Notes under the pieces: model-generated
What the model saw: only the letters and a program-made list of their open reading frames with translations
Databases searched by the model: none
What the model was told of the DNA's origin: nothing
NCBI GenBank assembly: GCA_021029095.1
Contig: JAJOHG010000084.1
Location: 1 to 64,000 of the forward strand
DNA: 64,000 bases
Direction: 5' to 3'
Source: Phellopilus nigrolimitatus
Taxonomy: Eukaryota > Basidiomycota > Agaricomycetes > Hymenochaetales > Hymenochaetaceae
Position numbers and translations under genes: made by a program
Part shown: one piece after another, positions 31,386 to 46,600 of the stretch
Position numbering within the stretch: position 1 is the stretch's first letter
Layout: the number at the start of each line of letters is the position of its first letter

Positions 31386-34076
31386 CACCGGCAACACACT
31401 GTTCGTGATGAACCCCACCAGAATGGAGTAGCTGAGCGAGCTAATCGCACTTTGGCTGAGGGCATTACTACTATGCTGAACGAAGCACACCTACCTGCCA
31501 GTTTCTGGTGGGATGCGGTCAATGCTTTTGTTCATGTACACAATCGCTCTCCTACTTCTGCTGTACAGGGCAAGACGCCCTATGAGCTGTGGCACAATTC
31601 CAAGCCGGATGTGTCGCATTTTCGAGTATTTGGCTGCACCTCCTATGTGCATGTCAAGAAAGATATGCGCAAACAGCTCCAGTCACACACACAGAAATGC
31701 TCCTTCATTGGTTACCCTGAGAACTACAAAGGCTGGATATTCTGGAACTCCATAACGCGCAAAGAGGTCATTAGCGACTCTGCTCAGTTTGATGAGCGCG
31801 TGTTCCCTGGAAATACCAGGTCTCCTGTCAACTTAAGGGTTCCAACTCCTCCAGAGGCTACAGCTGTGCCGGAACAAGGGGGGGATGGCGATGTGGATGA
31901 TGTTCCGCCACTTCTTCTCCCTGCTAATCCACCAGCTCCTCCTCCTCCTCGTCCTGCCACTCCTCCTGCTCGTCCTCCACCACCTCCGGTGACTCCAACT
32001 CGGCCTGCTGTAAAGCGCGAGCGAGCTCCATCGGATGTCCCTCCTGACCCTCCTGTGTTCTCTCCCTCTGCTCACCCTCCTCCTGCGAAACGACCCAAGG
32101 AACCTCCTGCTCCCACTCCTACACCTGAGTCTACACCTGCACCTGAAGCGCCTTCTTGGCCTTCAACGTCTTGGCGCCCTCAGCCGCGTCCTTTGCATGG
32201 GTACAGAGATGCAGTGATTAATCCACTTGCAGATTATCCAGGTCGTCGCATTCCTAGGGCTCCAGCTGCACCAGCACCAGCAGCAGCACCTACACCTGAG
32301 CCTGTGATTGAGCGCAGTGACGAGTTAGACATCATGTCCGAGGATGAGATGCAGGCTGAGGCGCTTATGTTTGCTGGGCTTATGGACTTTGGGGCAAATG
32401 CGGCACTTGAGGACTGCTACATCAGTTTTGAGGACGCACACAATCATGTGTTGAAGTCTACAAACTGCTTTGAGCATGTCTTCTCTGCGGAGGTGCGCAC
32501 TCAGTATGGTCCTGAGCCAGTACACTGGAGAGACATCAAGGGACGTCCTGACGCTTCCCTCTGGGAACAGGCTGCAATGGACGAGTTTATCAGTCTTGTT
32601 GAGAATGGCACCTTCACCCCAGTCAGACTTCCTTCTGGTCGCAAGACCATTGGCTGTCGGTGGGTGTTCAAACTCAAGCGCAAGGCAGATGGTTCAGTGG
32701 ACAGGCATAAGGCGCGATTGGTGGCAAAGGGTTACTCACAGCGCCCTGGCTTAGAGTTTGCACAGGTGTTTGCTCCTACTGCCAAGTGGGCTGCACTTCG
32801 CGCTATACTGGCCTTGGCTGCAATTGAGGACCTGGAGTTGTTCAGCATTGACATCTCCACTGCGTTCCTCAATGGTGACTTGGATCATGACGTCTACATG
32901 GACCAGCCTGAAGGATTTGAGGAGTACTATGGTGCCGGTTTTGTGCTTAAGCTTGCTAAGGCGATCTATGGTCTTAAGCAAGCTGGGCGCCAATGGCACA
33001 AGAAACTCGACTCTGTGTTGAAGGGCATGGGCTTCTCTTTGGTTCGCTGCGATAACAGCATTTGGGTCTACAGACGCGACGATGTGCGCATCATCATTCC
33101 AGTCTATGTGGATGACATGACCATTGCTGCAAAGTCAAAGGAGCAATTCTTGTTTGTCAAGCGCGAACTTGAAAAGCACTTCAAACTGCGCGACCTCGGC
33201 CCTACCTCTTTCCTGCTTGGTGTCCACATTGAGAGAGACCGCTCAATCCGATCCCTATCCCTATCTCAGCGCCAGTACATCACTGACTTACTTGAGCGCT
33301 TTGAAATGGCTGGATGCGGCGAGGTTTCTACTCCATTGCCAGAAGGCCATCGTCTCAGCAAGTCCATGGGTCCCCTCACTCCAGAAGAAATCGCATTCAT
33401 GAAGACTGTCCCCTACAGGCAGCTGATTGGTGCACTCATGTATCTGGCTGTGGCAACGCGTCCTGACATCTCCTATGCGGTTGGACTTCTTGCGCGCTTC
33501 AGTTCCAATCCTGGTCCTGCTCACTGGAAGGCTGCAAAGCACTTGTGTCGTTACCTTCAGGGTACCAAAGACATGAAGTTGACTTATGCGCCTGACAAGA
33601 ATTCGTCTGAACTGTTCACCACATTCACTGACGCGGACCATGGAGGGGATGAGGATGACAGGCGCTCTACAAGCGGCCTGGTGGTTAAGATGGGAACTGG
33701 TGCTATCAGCTGGGCTAGTCGTCTTCAGACTATTGTGACACTCTCCACCACTGAAGCGGAATACATCTCTGCTGTCCAGGGTGGTCAGGAGATTATGTGG
33801 TTGCGCAACTTGTTCTCTGAATTTGGCTATGAGTTCAATGCGCCTTCCACACTCTATGTGGACAACCAATCTGCCCTTGCTGTTGCCAGGAACCCTGAAC
33901 ACCATGGACGGATGAAGCACTTGGACTTGCGGCACTACTGGCTGCGCGATGTGGTTGAATCAGGTCTTATTGACATTCACTACCTCCCCACCAAGTCTAT
34001 GCCGGCTGACATCATGACCAAGGCGCTTGGACGCGTGAAGGTGATTGAGATGCGAGGCATGCTAGGTCTTTTGTGA
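31386..34076 (+). pseudogene. Copia F pol, integrase C-terminus to RNase H
   Basis: The frame is open from HRQHTVRDEPHQNGVAERAN through a shortened proline-rich linker (the PAPVTPPFRPA unit present in other copies is missing), RT with intact YVDDM, and RNase H with TEAEY, to the stop at 34076. Gag, protease and the first integrase aspartates are absent. The upstream ATG at 31356 lies in host sequence, so an accidental fusion transcript is possible but unsupported. Confidence 0.9.
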
Positions 34077-34104
34077 TTGACAGGCGTGTCAGATCAGGGG
34101 GGAG

Positions 34105-34381
34105 TATTGGATATAGTATGATCTTGGACACTTTATTCCTTTTATTATTTTGCGTACCAGGTGACTTGAACTCCTGACTTGTTGTTCTGCGTCACCTGAC
34201 ATGTTGATGTATTATGTAATGCTTCCCTTGAAGCGGCAGAGTCCATGGATGGTGCTCTCTATCTTTTGCACTCATCCATTGGACTCAGGCATGTTTAGTT
34301 TCTCTAATATATTATCTTTTGCACTCATCCATTGGACTCAGGTCATTGTCTGTGTTTGTTGTGAGACCACTCCGCCTCACA
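34105..34381 (+). repeat. 3' LTR of copia F
   Basis: 277 bp, one base shorter than usual in the CTTTATTCC run. It joins the reversed gag fragment G at 34382 exactly at its CTCACA end. Confidence 0.92.
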
Positions 34382-34601
34382 GTTTTCCGTAGATAAAACC
34401 GGCTGCTTGCTCCGATTTCTCCTCCCATGCCTCCTGCTCCTCTGCCTTTGATGGTTTCGTCGCAATGCCAGAAGCGATGCGCCAGAGAGTCTTGGCTTGG
34501 AGAGCAGCTCGCATTTCGAGTTTCCATGTCGCATAGTTGCTGTCATTGAGCTTAGCGAAGGAAAATGTCGATTGCGAGTCGGAGGTGGTAGATGCAGACA
34601 T
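34382..34601 (-). pseudogene. Copia G gag, first 73 codons
   Basis: Identical in kind to the start of K gag (FSFAKLNDSNYATWKLEMRA), truncated by the F LTR, without the zinc knuckle. Confidence 0.88.
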
Positions 34602-35601
34602 GACGATGCGAGCGATGGTAGACGATGGTGGTGCGAGTGAGAGTGCGAAGTTGGGGATCAAACGGACAAGCAGTTGGGGCGTGATGGCCGAAAACGTGTA
34701 CAAGCCGAATTACGCGATTTGCAGATATCAGGTCAATACCAGCCAAACAGATTCCAAACACCCAAAATGATTGCAGTATACACAGAATCGTCGCAAGACA
34801 GTGCTGGTCTGTCAGTCTGTTAAGACTCCGCAGGCACCGCTGGATGAGAGAGGCTCTAGGCTTAAGTAAACACTCAAAAGAGCGTCACAAAGGGCAAACT
34901 AAGGCCCTGCAGTCGAGCTTCACAACCAATAGACTATCTGATCCAACAACAACCAAATGGAATGAAATGGGTCTGAACTGTCAGGTACCAGAGCTGGCAA
35001 ACCGCGCAAAACGCGACACAGAGAGAGAACGGGTGGAGCGATTGAGACGCAAATCAACGCACACCAAGACGACGTGAACACGAGCACGTGTGTAAAATTG
35101 CAGAGCGATCGGGCAAGAACTGAGTCCGCTATGCAGAAACGATGCAGGGAGCAGACAAACAGACAGATAGAGACTGCAAAAGTCGAAATCGATGCAGCAC
35201 CCTCAAATCGAAGTCGAATCGGCTACAAGCTGGTACGACGAGTGGGACCAGAGTGACGAGACGACGTGCGAAGTTTCAGCACGATCCGCTTGGCCGATTT
35301 CGAGCGATGAGACGAAAAGCAGAGAGTGCAGATGAGAGGATGATAAGGATGGATGTCGATGCAGAGAGGTGTAGAGTGCCAGCAAGTGCGAATGGCGGCA
35401 CGAAAATCGACACAAAGGTGACGGACACACCACAGAACCCAACCCTGCGATTACAGCCCAATCCGAACAGCCAGAACTTTGCAGTTGACAGAAACTCTTC
35501 CAGAGGGACCAGATCAACTCCGATTTGAACGAAAATCAAGGAGGATGTTGTCGACGGTGTATTGAACGTTGTTGTGAAGTTACAGCGCAAGGCTCATAAC
35601 C

Positions 35602-35878
35602 TGTGAGGCGGAGTGGTCTCACAACAAACACAGACAATGACCTGAGTCCAATGGATGAGTGCAAAAGATAATATATTAGAGAAACTAAACATGCCTGAGT
35701 CCAATGGATGAGTGCAAAAGATAGAGAGCACCATCCATGGACTCTGCCGCTTCAAGGGAAGCATTACATAATACATCAACATGTCAGGTGACGCAGAACA
35801 ACAAGTCAGGAGTTCAAGTCACCTGGTACGCAAAATAATAAAAGGAATAAAGTGTCCAAGATCATACTATATCCAATA
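35602..35878 (-). repeat. 5' LTR of copia G
   Basis: 277 bp, sharing the one-base deletion in the CTTTATTCC run with the LTR at 34105, which suggests both belonged to one element or a close sister. On the right it meets copia H at TCCTTCTCATGCC. Confidence 0.92.
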
Positions 35879-38800
35879 TCCTTCTCATGCCTACCTTCAC
35901 CCTCGAGACGGTCAAGAAAGCGTTCTTACAGGAGCAGAAAGCCAGTGGCCCTCGTGCTGCAGACTCTGCACTCGCTCTCAAGGCCTCTGCTCCACCCTCC
36001 AAATCGACTTCATCGTCCTCCTCCTCGTCTCAGCCTCTTGTCTGCGATTTTTGCGGCATGAAGAACCACCTTGAAGCAACTTGCTACAAGCGTAATGATG
36101 CGATCAAGGAGTTGAAGGACAAGAAGAAGAGGGGAGGCAAGGCAAAGGCGAATGCGGCGCAGGAGGATACAGAGTCGACTCAGTCTGCTGAGTTTGCTGG
36201 CAATGCAAGTACCCATGACTTCACCAATCCCAACTCGCCCCTCCTCTCTGATGCAGGATCTGACTGGATTGTTGATACAGGCGCCACTTGCCACATGACA
36301 CCTCATCGTCATTGGTTTAATCAATATACCCCTAATCGCACACCCATCCGCCTCGCCAACAACGACGTTATTTACTCAGTTGGAATGGGGACTGTCCGCT
36401 TTCAACCAGTGGTCAATGGAAAGAAGGGTCGTCTGCTAGAGTTTGAGCGTGTTCTTCATGTACCAGATCTCAGAAACAATCTCCTCTCAGTCCTGTATTT
36501 AACTCGTGTCAAATCCTACATTGTCACTATCAAGTCTGATCAGATTCTCTTTCGTCGCAACGGCACTCTCCTCTTCACTGCTGCAATCAACACCAACTAC
36601 GCCGCGTTCCTCAATGGACAAGTTGTGCCCATGACCCAATTCTCTGGCATGGTCAGCACCTGTCCACTCGACTTAACGCTTTGGCATCGTCGTTTTGCGC
36701 ACTTGAATCATGGGGATGTCAAGAGACTGATCGATCATGACATGGTTAAGGGGATTACTGTGAAGTCTATGGAGTCGCCTGACCCAATCTGCGAGCCTTG
36801 CATTGCAGGCAAGCAGCATAGGTCGAATGTCTCAAGACTTGCATCCCATCGCTCTACTGGTCTGTTTCAGCTGGTCCACTCTGATGTGCATGGTCCTCTG
36901 CCAGTTCAAACTCGGCATGGTTATCGTTACTGGATCACATTCATTGATGATTTCAGTCGGCGCTGGGGAGTCATACCCCTTAAGAAGAAAAGCGATGCAT
37001 TTGACGCTTTCAAGCGCTACAAAGCACATGCAGAGAACCAGCTCAACCTGAAGATCAAAGCGACGCGCGATGACAAGGGAGGAGAGTACATGCCCAAGGC
37101 ATGGGAGCAATTCTGCATTTCTGACGGGATTCACCGGCAACACACTGTTCGTGATGAACCCCACCAGAATGGAGTAGCTGAGCGCGCTAATCGCACTTTG
37201 GCTGAGGGCATTACTACTATGCTGAACGAAGCACACCTACCTGCCAGTTTCTGGTGGGATGCGGTCAATGCTTTTGTTCATGTGCACAATCGCTCTCCCA
37301 CTTCTGCTGTACAGGGCAAGACGCCCTATGAGCTGTGGCACAATTCCAAGCCGGATGTGTCGCATTTTCGAGTATTTGGCTGCACCTCCTATGTGCATGT
37401 CAAGAAAGATATGCGCAAACAGCTCCAGTCACACACACAGAAATGCTCCTTCATTGGTTACCCTGAGAACTACAAAGGCTGGATATTCTGGAACTCCATA
37501 ACGCGCAAAGAGGTCATTAGTGACTCTGCTCAGTTTGATGAGCGCGTGTTCCCTGGAAATACCAGGTCCCCTGTCGACTTAAGGGTTCCAACTCCTCCAG
37601 AGGCTACAGCTGTGCCGGAACAAGGGGGAGATGGCGATGTGGATGATGTTCCGCCACTTCTTCTCCCTGCTAATCCACCAGCTCCTCCTCCTTGTCCTGC
37701 CACTCCTCCTCCTCGTCCCCCACCAGCTCCAGTCACTCCTCCTTTTCGCCCTGCACCACCTCCGGTGACTCCAACTCGGCCTGCTGTAAAGCGCGAGCGA
37801 GCTCCATCGGATGTCCCTCCTGACCCTCCTGTGTTCTCTCCCTCTGCTCACCCTCCTCCTGCGAAACGACCCAAGGAACCACCTGCTCCTACCTCTGCAC
37901 CTGAGTCTACACCTGCACCTGAAGCGCCTTCTTGGCCTTCAACGTCTTGGCGCCCTCAGCCGCGTCCCTTGCATGGGTACAGAGATGCAGTGATTAATCC
38001 TCTTGCAGATTATCCAGGTCGTCGCATTCCTAGGGCTCCAGCTGCACCAGCACCAGCAGCAGCACCTACACCTGAGCCTGTGATTGAGCGCAGTGACGAG
38101 TTAGACATCATGTCTGAGGATGAGATGCAGGCTGAGGCACTTATGTTTGCTGGACTTATGGACTTTGGGGCAAATGCGGCACTTGAGGACTGCTACATCA
38201 GTTTTGAGGATGCACACAATCATGTGTTGAAGTCCACAAACTGCTTTGAGCATGTCTTCTCTGCGGAGGTGCGCACCCAGTATGGTCCTGAGCCAGTACA
38301 CTGGAGAAACATCAAGGGACGTCCTGACGCTTCCCTCTGGGAACAGGCTGCAATGGACGAGTTTATCAGTCTTGTTGAGAATGGCACCTTCACCCCAGTC
38401 AGACTTCCTTCTGGTCGCAAGACCATTGGCTGTCGGTGGGTGTTCAAACTCAAGCGCAAGGCAGATGGCTCAGTGGACAGGCATAAGGCGCGATTGGTGG
38501 CAAAGGGTTACTCACAGCGCCCTGGCTTAGAGTTTGCACAGGTGTTTGCTCCTACTGCCAAGTGGGCTGCACTTCGCGCTATACTGGCCTTGGCTGCAAT
38601 TGAGGACTTGGAGTTGTTCAGCATTGACATCTCCACTGCGTTTCTCAATGGTGACTTGGATCATGACGTCTACATGGACCAGCCAGAGGGGTTTGAAGAG
38701 TACTATGGCGCCGGCTTTGTGCTTAAGCTTGCTAAGGCGATCTATGGCTTGAAGCAGGCTGGGCGCCAATGGCACAAGAAACTCGACTCTGTGTTGAAGG

Positions 38801-39855
38801 GCATGGGCTTCTTTTTGGTTCGCTGCGACAACAGCATTTGGGTCTACAGACACGACGATGTGCGCATCATCATTCCAGTCTATGTGGATGACATGACTAT
38901 TGCTGCAAAGTCAAAGGAGCAATTCTTGTTTGTCAAGCGCGAACTTGAAAAGCACTTCAAACTGCGCGACCTCGGCCCTACCTCCTTCCTGCTTGGCGTC
39001 CATATTGAGAGAAACCGCTCAATCCGATCCCTATCCCTGTCTCAGCGCCAATACATCACTGACTTACTTGAGCGCTTTGAAATGGCTGGATGCGGCGAGG
39101 TTTCCACTCCACTACCAGAAGGCCATCGTCTCAGCAAGTCCATGGGTCCCCTCACTCCAGAAGAGATCGCATTCATGAAGACTGTCCCCTACAGGCAGCT
39201 GATTGGTGCACTCATGTATCTGGCTGTGGCAACGCGTCCTGACATCTCATATGCGGTTGGACTTCTTGCGCGCTTCAGTTCTAATCCTGGTCCTGCTCAC
39301 TGGAAGGCTGCAAAGCACTTGTGTCGTTACCTTCAGGGTACCAAAGACATGAAGTTGACTTATGCGCCTGACAAGAACTCGTCTGAATTGTTCACCACAT
39401 TCACTGACGCGGACCATGGAGGGGATGAGGATGACAGGCGCTCTACAAGCGGCCTGGTGGTTAAGATGGGAACTGGTGCTATCAGCTGGGCTAGTCGACT
39501 TCAAACTATTGTGACACTCTCCACCACTGAAGCGGAATACATCTCTGCTGTTCAGGGTGGTCAGGAGATTATGTGGTTGCGCAACTTGTTCTCTGAATTT
39601 GGCTATGAGTTCAATGCGCCTTCCACACTCTATGTGGACAACCAATCTGCCCTTGCTGTTGCCAGGAACCCTGAACACCATGGACGGATGAAGCACCTGG
39701 ACTTGCGGCACTACTGGCTGCGCGATGTGGTTGAGTCGGGTCTTATTGACATTCGCTACCTCCCCACCAAGTCTATGCCAGCTGACATCATGACCAAGGC
39801 GCTTGGACGCGTGAAGGTGATTGAGATGCGTGGTATGCTAGGTCTTCTGTGATTG
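35879..39855 (+). mobile_element. Copia H: late gag to end of pol, no LTRs
   Basis: It starts in mid gag (LLLMPTFTLETVKKAFLQEQ), immediately after G's LTR, and stops a few bases past the pol stop (TGTGATTGAC), where repeat R1 enters in place of the purine tract and 3' LTR. Confidence 0.9.
35887..39852 (+). pseudogene. Copia H gag C-terminus and complete pol, open frame
   Basis: About 1320 codons are open from a methionine inside gag (MPTFTLETVKK) to the stop at 39852. The zinc knuckle, DTGA protease, integrase D-D-E, YVDDM RT and RNase H are intact. It carries unique substitutions (SDGIHRQ, YRHDDV, GFFLVRC). The N-terminal gag half and both LTRs are missing, so it is not autonomous. Confidence 0.9.
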
Positions 39856-40108
39856 ACTTGTGGGAGAGGGCCATTGCTTTGCATGGCAGTATACGATTCC
39901 TGTTTTCCTGATCTGTCAAGGTTAATGTGATGGAAATGTACTTGTGATAGAGCATGTCCCCTTCCCAAACTTCACCTCTGTCCTTGAGCATAGTTTCACA
40001 GAGTATCCTGGACAGATGGGAGGTCCTCGGAAAAAGACGCTGATTCTGACAGAGGCATGTGGGATTGTATATCCAGCATATCAGGGAGATGGGACATGTT
40101 AGATTAAT
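39856..40108 (+). repeat. R1 repeat, copy 2
   Basis: It matches 24151-24403, with a few short indels (near 39955-40000). The first bases (ACTTGTGGGAGAGGG) overlap copia's GATTGAC. After 40108 the sequence is unlike copy 1. Confidence 0.75.
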
Positions 40109-40598
40109 CAAGTAAATCACCATTTGGCTACTTTTATTACAGTATTTGATCATCACTTGACACGTGACCATCACTTGGTCCGATTCTTTACAGTCCGCCA
40201 ATTTCTGCACCAATCAACGTGATTTTTTGCACATAAGTTTGCAGTGATAGCTACACCCTTTATCTCAAGTTTTAGAAATTATTGTCAATAGAGTAACAAG
40301 ATAATTGCTTGTTTGCATGCATATACATACCAAAATGTGTGTACCAACTTTTGATCTGCTCATTTTAATTTAATTTATGGATAAATGGCTATTTCTTCTT
40401 AACCATAAGATTCTCCCTACTCTACGCTTGGATTTACAGTTTGAATGATAAGGATTGAGTGGGAATTGACTATTATACATGCTTACAAAGTGAAGCGTGA
40501 CAGTATCCAGGCATGACCAAATATATTAGCCGAAGGCATTTGGCACGTCAACATGTAGACGTGTGTCTCCTGTTTTTTTTGACTGCAACCAACTTCCT

Positions 40599-42999
<2,401 letters not shown>

Positions 43000-43689
43000 C
43001 GCAGTTTAAAGTGTTGCATTGGAGTGTAATGTGGATCGTGGATGTGTAGAGGTGTGCTGAAACGTATGTGTCGACCTAGCGGGCAGTGAACGGGGCGCAG
43101 GATCGCAAAGATCGTTTAGATGTGACATATGTCACGACCTGGCCAAGTCGTGGTCATTGTGACACTTCAGCTCGTCTCAGCACTTTTGCAATTTTAATTT
43201 TTTTTGACACTATTTTTTCTTTATAATACCGCAAGTACATTTCTAACATCTACGGAGATATATGGGCATCGTTTTATGTACATTGGAGTTGCAGAAAAGA
43301 TTTAATTCGAAAATAACAAAGTTGCTGACCAAATGGCGATCAATTACTGTAACATGTCTTTGTGATGAGAAGAATAAGAGGACAATGTGATTGGAAGACA
43401 GACTCAACCTTTCAGGTTAAATTCAACAATGCTGCTTCAAGTACTTAACTCCATGCTCTTTTTCTGGCTCAGAGAACACAGTAAGTCATGTGGTTATCAC
43501 ATTTCAAGCCTTTTTTAAAACTTACACCTATCTCTAACATTAGAATATGTTATGTAGTCAGAACTAAGATCATGGATGATTCACAACCTGTCTATAAACT
43601 CGCATTCATTTCTTCATTTCCCCTTCTTTACTGCCATTTCCGGATCTTGCTCTACTGCCTTTGCGAGCTGGCATTGTTCCTTCAACTCA
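43000..43689. other. No gene seen; transposon 3' region and AT-rich spacer
   Basis: It contains the putative right end of the pogo element and then AT-rich sequence with stops in every frame. A 146-codon open frame starting at 43488 has no recognisable features, and its second half overlaps the P5A pseudogene. Confidence 0.5.
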
Positions 43690-46600
43690 AAGTCCCACCA
43701 ACCATCAATGACCAGGCCTATAGGGCATGGGAAGAGGTTTCAATTTCATTCTATGTTTTGTGCACATCCACAGAAAGACTGAGAGTACTTGCGAATTTCA
43801 ACAATCTGCAGCCAGCACGAAAATTAGGCGACAGCGCTCGAACCGACCAGTCCCCAGTAGGGCGCGGGGTTCTCCCTGATGCTCTCGCGGAGTGGCTGGT
43901 CCTGCAGATCAGAGATTTGAGGTCATAATTATGCGAGTGAGAAACTAATGAACGAACTTGAAACCTAATCGCAAAGGTTGAGACCTGCTGCGATAGACCG
44001 AGAAGGTAGATAGCGGTGTTTAGTAGATTCGGCTCGAACTTCGCCTCAAGGTCTATAGGACCGCACCTGCAAGTCGGTATCAATTGGCATTCAGCAAAAC
44101 AAGAAAAGGAAATGATGTCAATGCAACGTAGGAAGGAGGAATGCGCACTCTTCACTGGCATTCGAAAGCGTAGTGATGTAGACCAGCGACGCGATATGGA
44201 TCGCAAGCTGAATCAAAGTTGAAAGCAGGACTAAAGATTGAAGATGTTGCTAAAAGGGTGCTCGCGCAATAGCTTTTCTACAGGCTGCCCAGCAAAGGGA
44301 AAAGAAATTTAAAAGCATAAATCAACACAATTAGGTTGTACATACAAAAAAGCTGGGCGTACCTTCGCACGCGAGACGCACAGGAAGCAAACTGGCATGA
44401 GCATGCCCGTTATCATCACCTGGTAGTCGTCATACTTAATACCGTCGAGTATTGCACGCTCAGCGCGTACGCAGAGATCAGACAGCTCAGCGCGAGAATC
44501 TTGTACATCTGCGCCGTCGCGACAAGCGTGCAACGGCCCTGGCGGATGATGTGCACGACTAGGAAAGGTAGCCATGATTAAGTGTTATTGAAGGAAAAAG
44601 AAAAGAGACGTACTGCTGTTGACATTCGATAGCTTGGAGGTGAACGGCGCGGCACAGGAGGCATCACCGAGTTTGATCTTCGGGACGTCATCTTCTGCAT
44701 CCATGTCTGCCAGACTATTTGTATTGGAGTTTAGATCGAAACTGCATGCATGACATCATTCAGTATATTCCTACACAGCCAGATGAGTAAAGAATTTTGT
44801 ACTTTTTCCATAGGATTTTGTCGCCTGTGCTGCCGCAGACTTCACCTGGGCCTCAACAATTTCCGGGAACGCGCTCGCCAAGGTGGGCGGAACAGGCGGA
44901 GGGGGCCTAGTTGAAGCGCGCAGAGACCCTGAGCTGCGGTTCATACACCTTCTCGACGTGTTCGAGGCGCTGGTGCTCTGTGATCTTCTTGAGGTCGTCC
45001 AGCGTGCCGTTGAGCAGCGCGACACCGACATGTGCATGTTTGAGCGCGCCGACGTCGTTCGGGCGACATCCGTCATCAACGTGACATATCCGAGTGACTT
45101 GAGTGTCGTTAAAATGAGCCCCTTCTGTGCGGGCGATACTCGCGCGTACACCCATGTGTGCTGAACAAGCGTCAACCAAGTTGGGCGATACTCATATTGC
45201 TTCAACGCAGCACCGGTGATGCAGATGTCGTATTCGCACAGTAGGGTTTGATCAAATGGCGCGGAGGGATCTACATGAATAAACTTCGTTTCATCGACCG
45301 TGCGCCATTCGAGATCTGCGTAAAGCTGGATCAGTATTACCAACCACTATGTAGTTTCTCAGATTTCCTCACCTGCTTCATGCCCCGGGTTCTCTTTCAG
45401 ATCTAAAATGAATGCCTCGCGGTCCACGATTTCGACGTCGCGCGCGACATGCACATCAGCCAGAGGATTATCGCCAGTTATCATTATGCACTGTCCAAAG
45501 AAATGAGCAATTTCATTCAAGCCTCAAAATATTTAGATAAAACGCACCCTATGTGAAGACTCCGCAAGCATTTTGGGTGTCTCGACGGTGTCTTCCTTTA
45601 GCGGACAAGAAAGGCAGCAAAGTTGAGCTCGCTTTTAACCTGTTCGCGTGCAAGGTGATTAATCTGGAAAAAACTCATCAGTTATCAAGCCGAATCGAGT
45701 GACCAGGAGTAAGGCATACCTTATTGTTTCCGGTGCCGTCCATCTCCTTCCCTGCGAGAGCGAGCACACAGCTTCCGCGGCGAGTGAAGTACTTATACGT
45801 CTCGTCGTACTCTTTTGAAACGCGCGCGAGCATCGTTTTAATCGTCTCGGGGGCACCCTTTACGCTCACCAAGGCTTGTCCGCTTCCGGGTCCCTTTTGC
45901 ACTGTTGCAACAGTCGCCATGCGCTTCAGCGCGGAGAAAAACTGGAAGCGCCGGCGTATATGCAGCTTGGCACCTGATACGGTGGTGCCGCTGTCGGGAG
46001 CGACGCGGTCCCCAGTAAGTAGCAGCCGAGCGCCTCAAGCGCGACCTTCTCCATGGGGTCGCCAACGATCATGCCGTCATCGAGACGCACGAGCGCGTGC
46101 GCCGCGACGAGACACAATGCAGTTTCGCGCCTAGTTTCACAAACAGGTACGAGGCGGCGCGCAAGGCTCCCTCGACGACAAAAATCTCAGCCGTGATCGT
46201 GCCGGTTTTGTCGAACGCGCAGACTTCGACGCGGTCCGCGAATGGGACGCGGAAGGGCTCAGTGCAGAAGACAGCATGTTTCTGGAGTGCGACGAGCGAG
46301 ACATTGACGGCCAAGGAAAGCTCCATGGGAAGCTCGGGCGAGACGACCGAAGTGACGATCATGACACAGTCAAGGAGCAGCTCGGACGTTTTGAGCCCGC
46401 ACGCGAAACCACTGAACCCAAACGTAGGACGAGGCGGCAAGCGCGAAGACAAGCAAGAAGGCGATGAAAAGAAAGGACTCAAGCGTGTTGGCCGAGACAC
46501 GCTCCGAGGAGAATAGCATCGTTCGCACGAGCGAGCCCGGAGCGGTGCCGAAGCCCGTGCGAAGCACGGCGGCAAGGCAGCCATTGTCCGGGGTCGTAGG

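Larger units (their letters stand above)
31383..34381 (+). mobile_element. Copia F: 5'-truncated in integrase, 3' LTR present
   Basis: Copia sequence begins abruptly at TCACCGGCAACAC, inside the integrase core, abutting the first exon of the oxygenase-like gene, and runs to a complete 3' LTR. No 5' LTR or target duplication is seen, so the left boundary is a deletion or recombination rather than a clean insertion. Confidence 0.9.
34382..35878 (-). mobile_element. Copia G: 5' LTR, leader and start of gag only
   Basis: Minus strand: 5' LTR 35602-35878 (277 bp), primer site 35585-35601, 1000-nt leader to 34602, then gag from ATG 34601 (MSASTTSDSQ) for 73 codons, ending at GFIYGKL where F's 3' LTR begins. 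The rest of the element is not next to it. Confidence 0.9.

Noticed and set aside
31242..31490. Fusion of copia antisense sequence to the first exon of the oxygenase-like gene
   Set aside because: The frame merely runs across the junction; the part before MEAPRSLL is antisense integrase.
39855..39870. R1 as part of a copia 3' end variant
   Set aside because: The same sequence occurs at 24151 in another place of copia, so it is a separate insertion rather than copia's own end.
43488..43928. 146-codon plus-strand frame
   Set aside because: No motif or start context, and its second half is antisense to recognisable P5A ATPase C-terminus.
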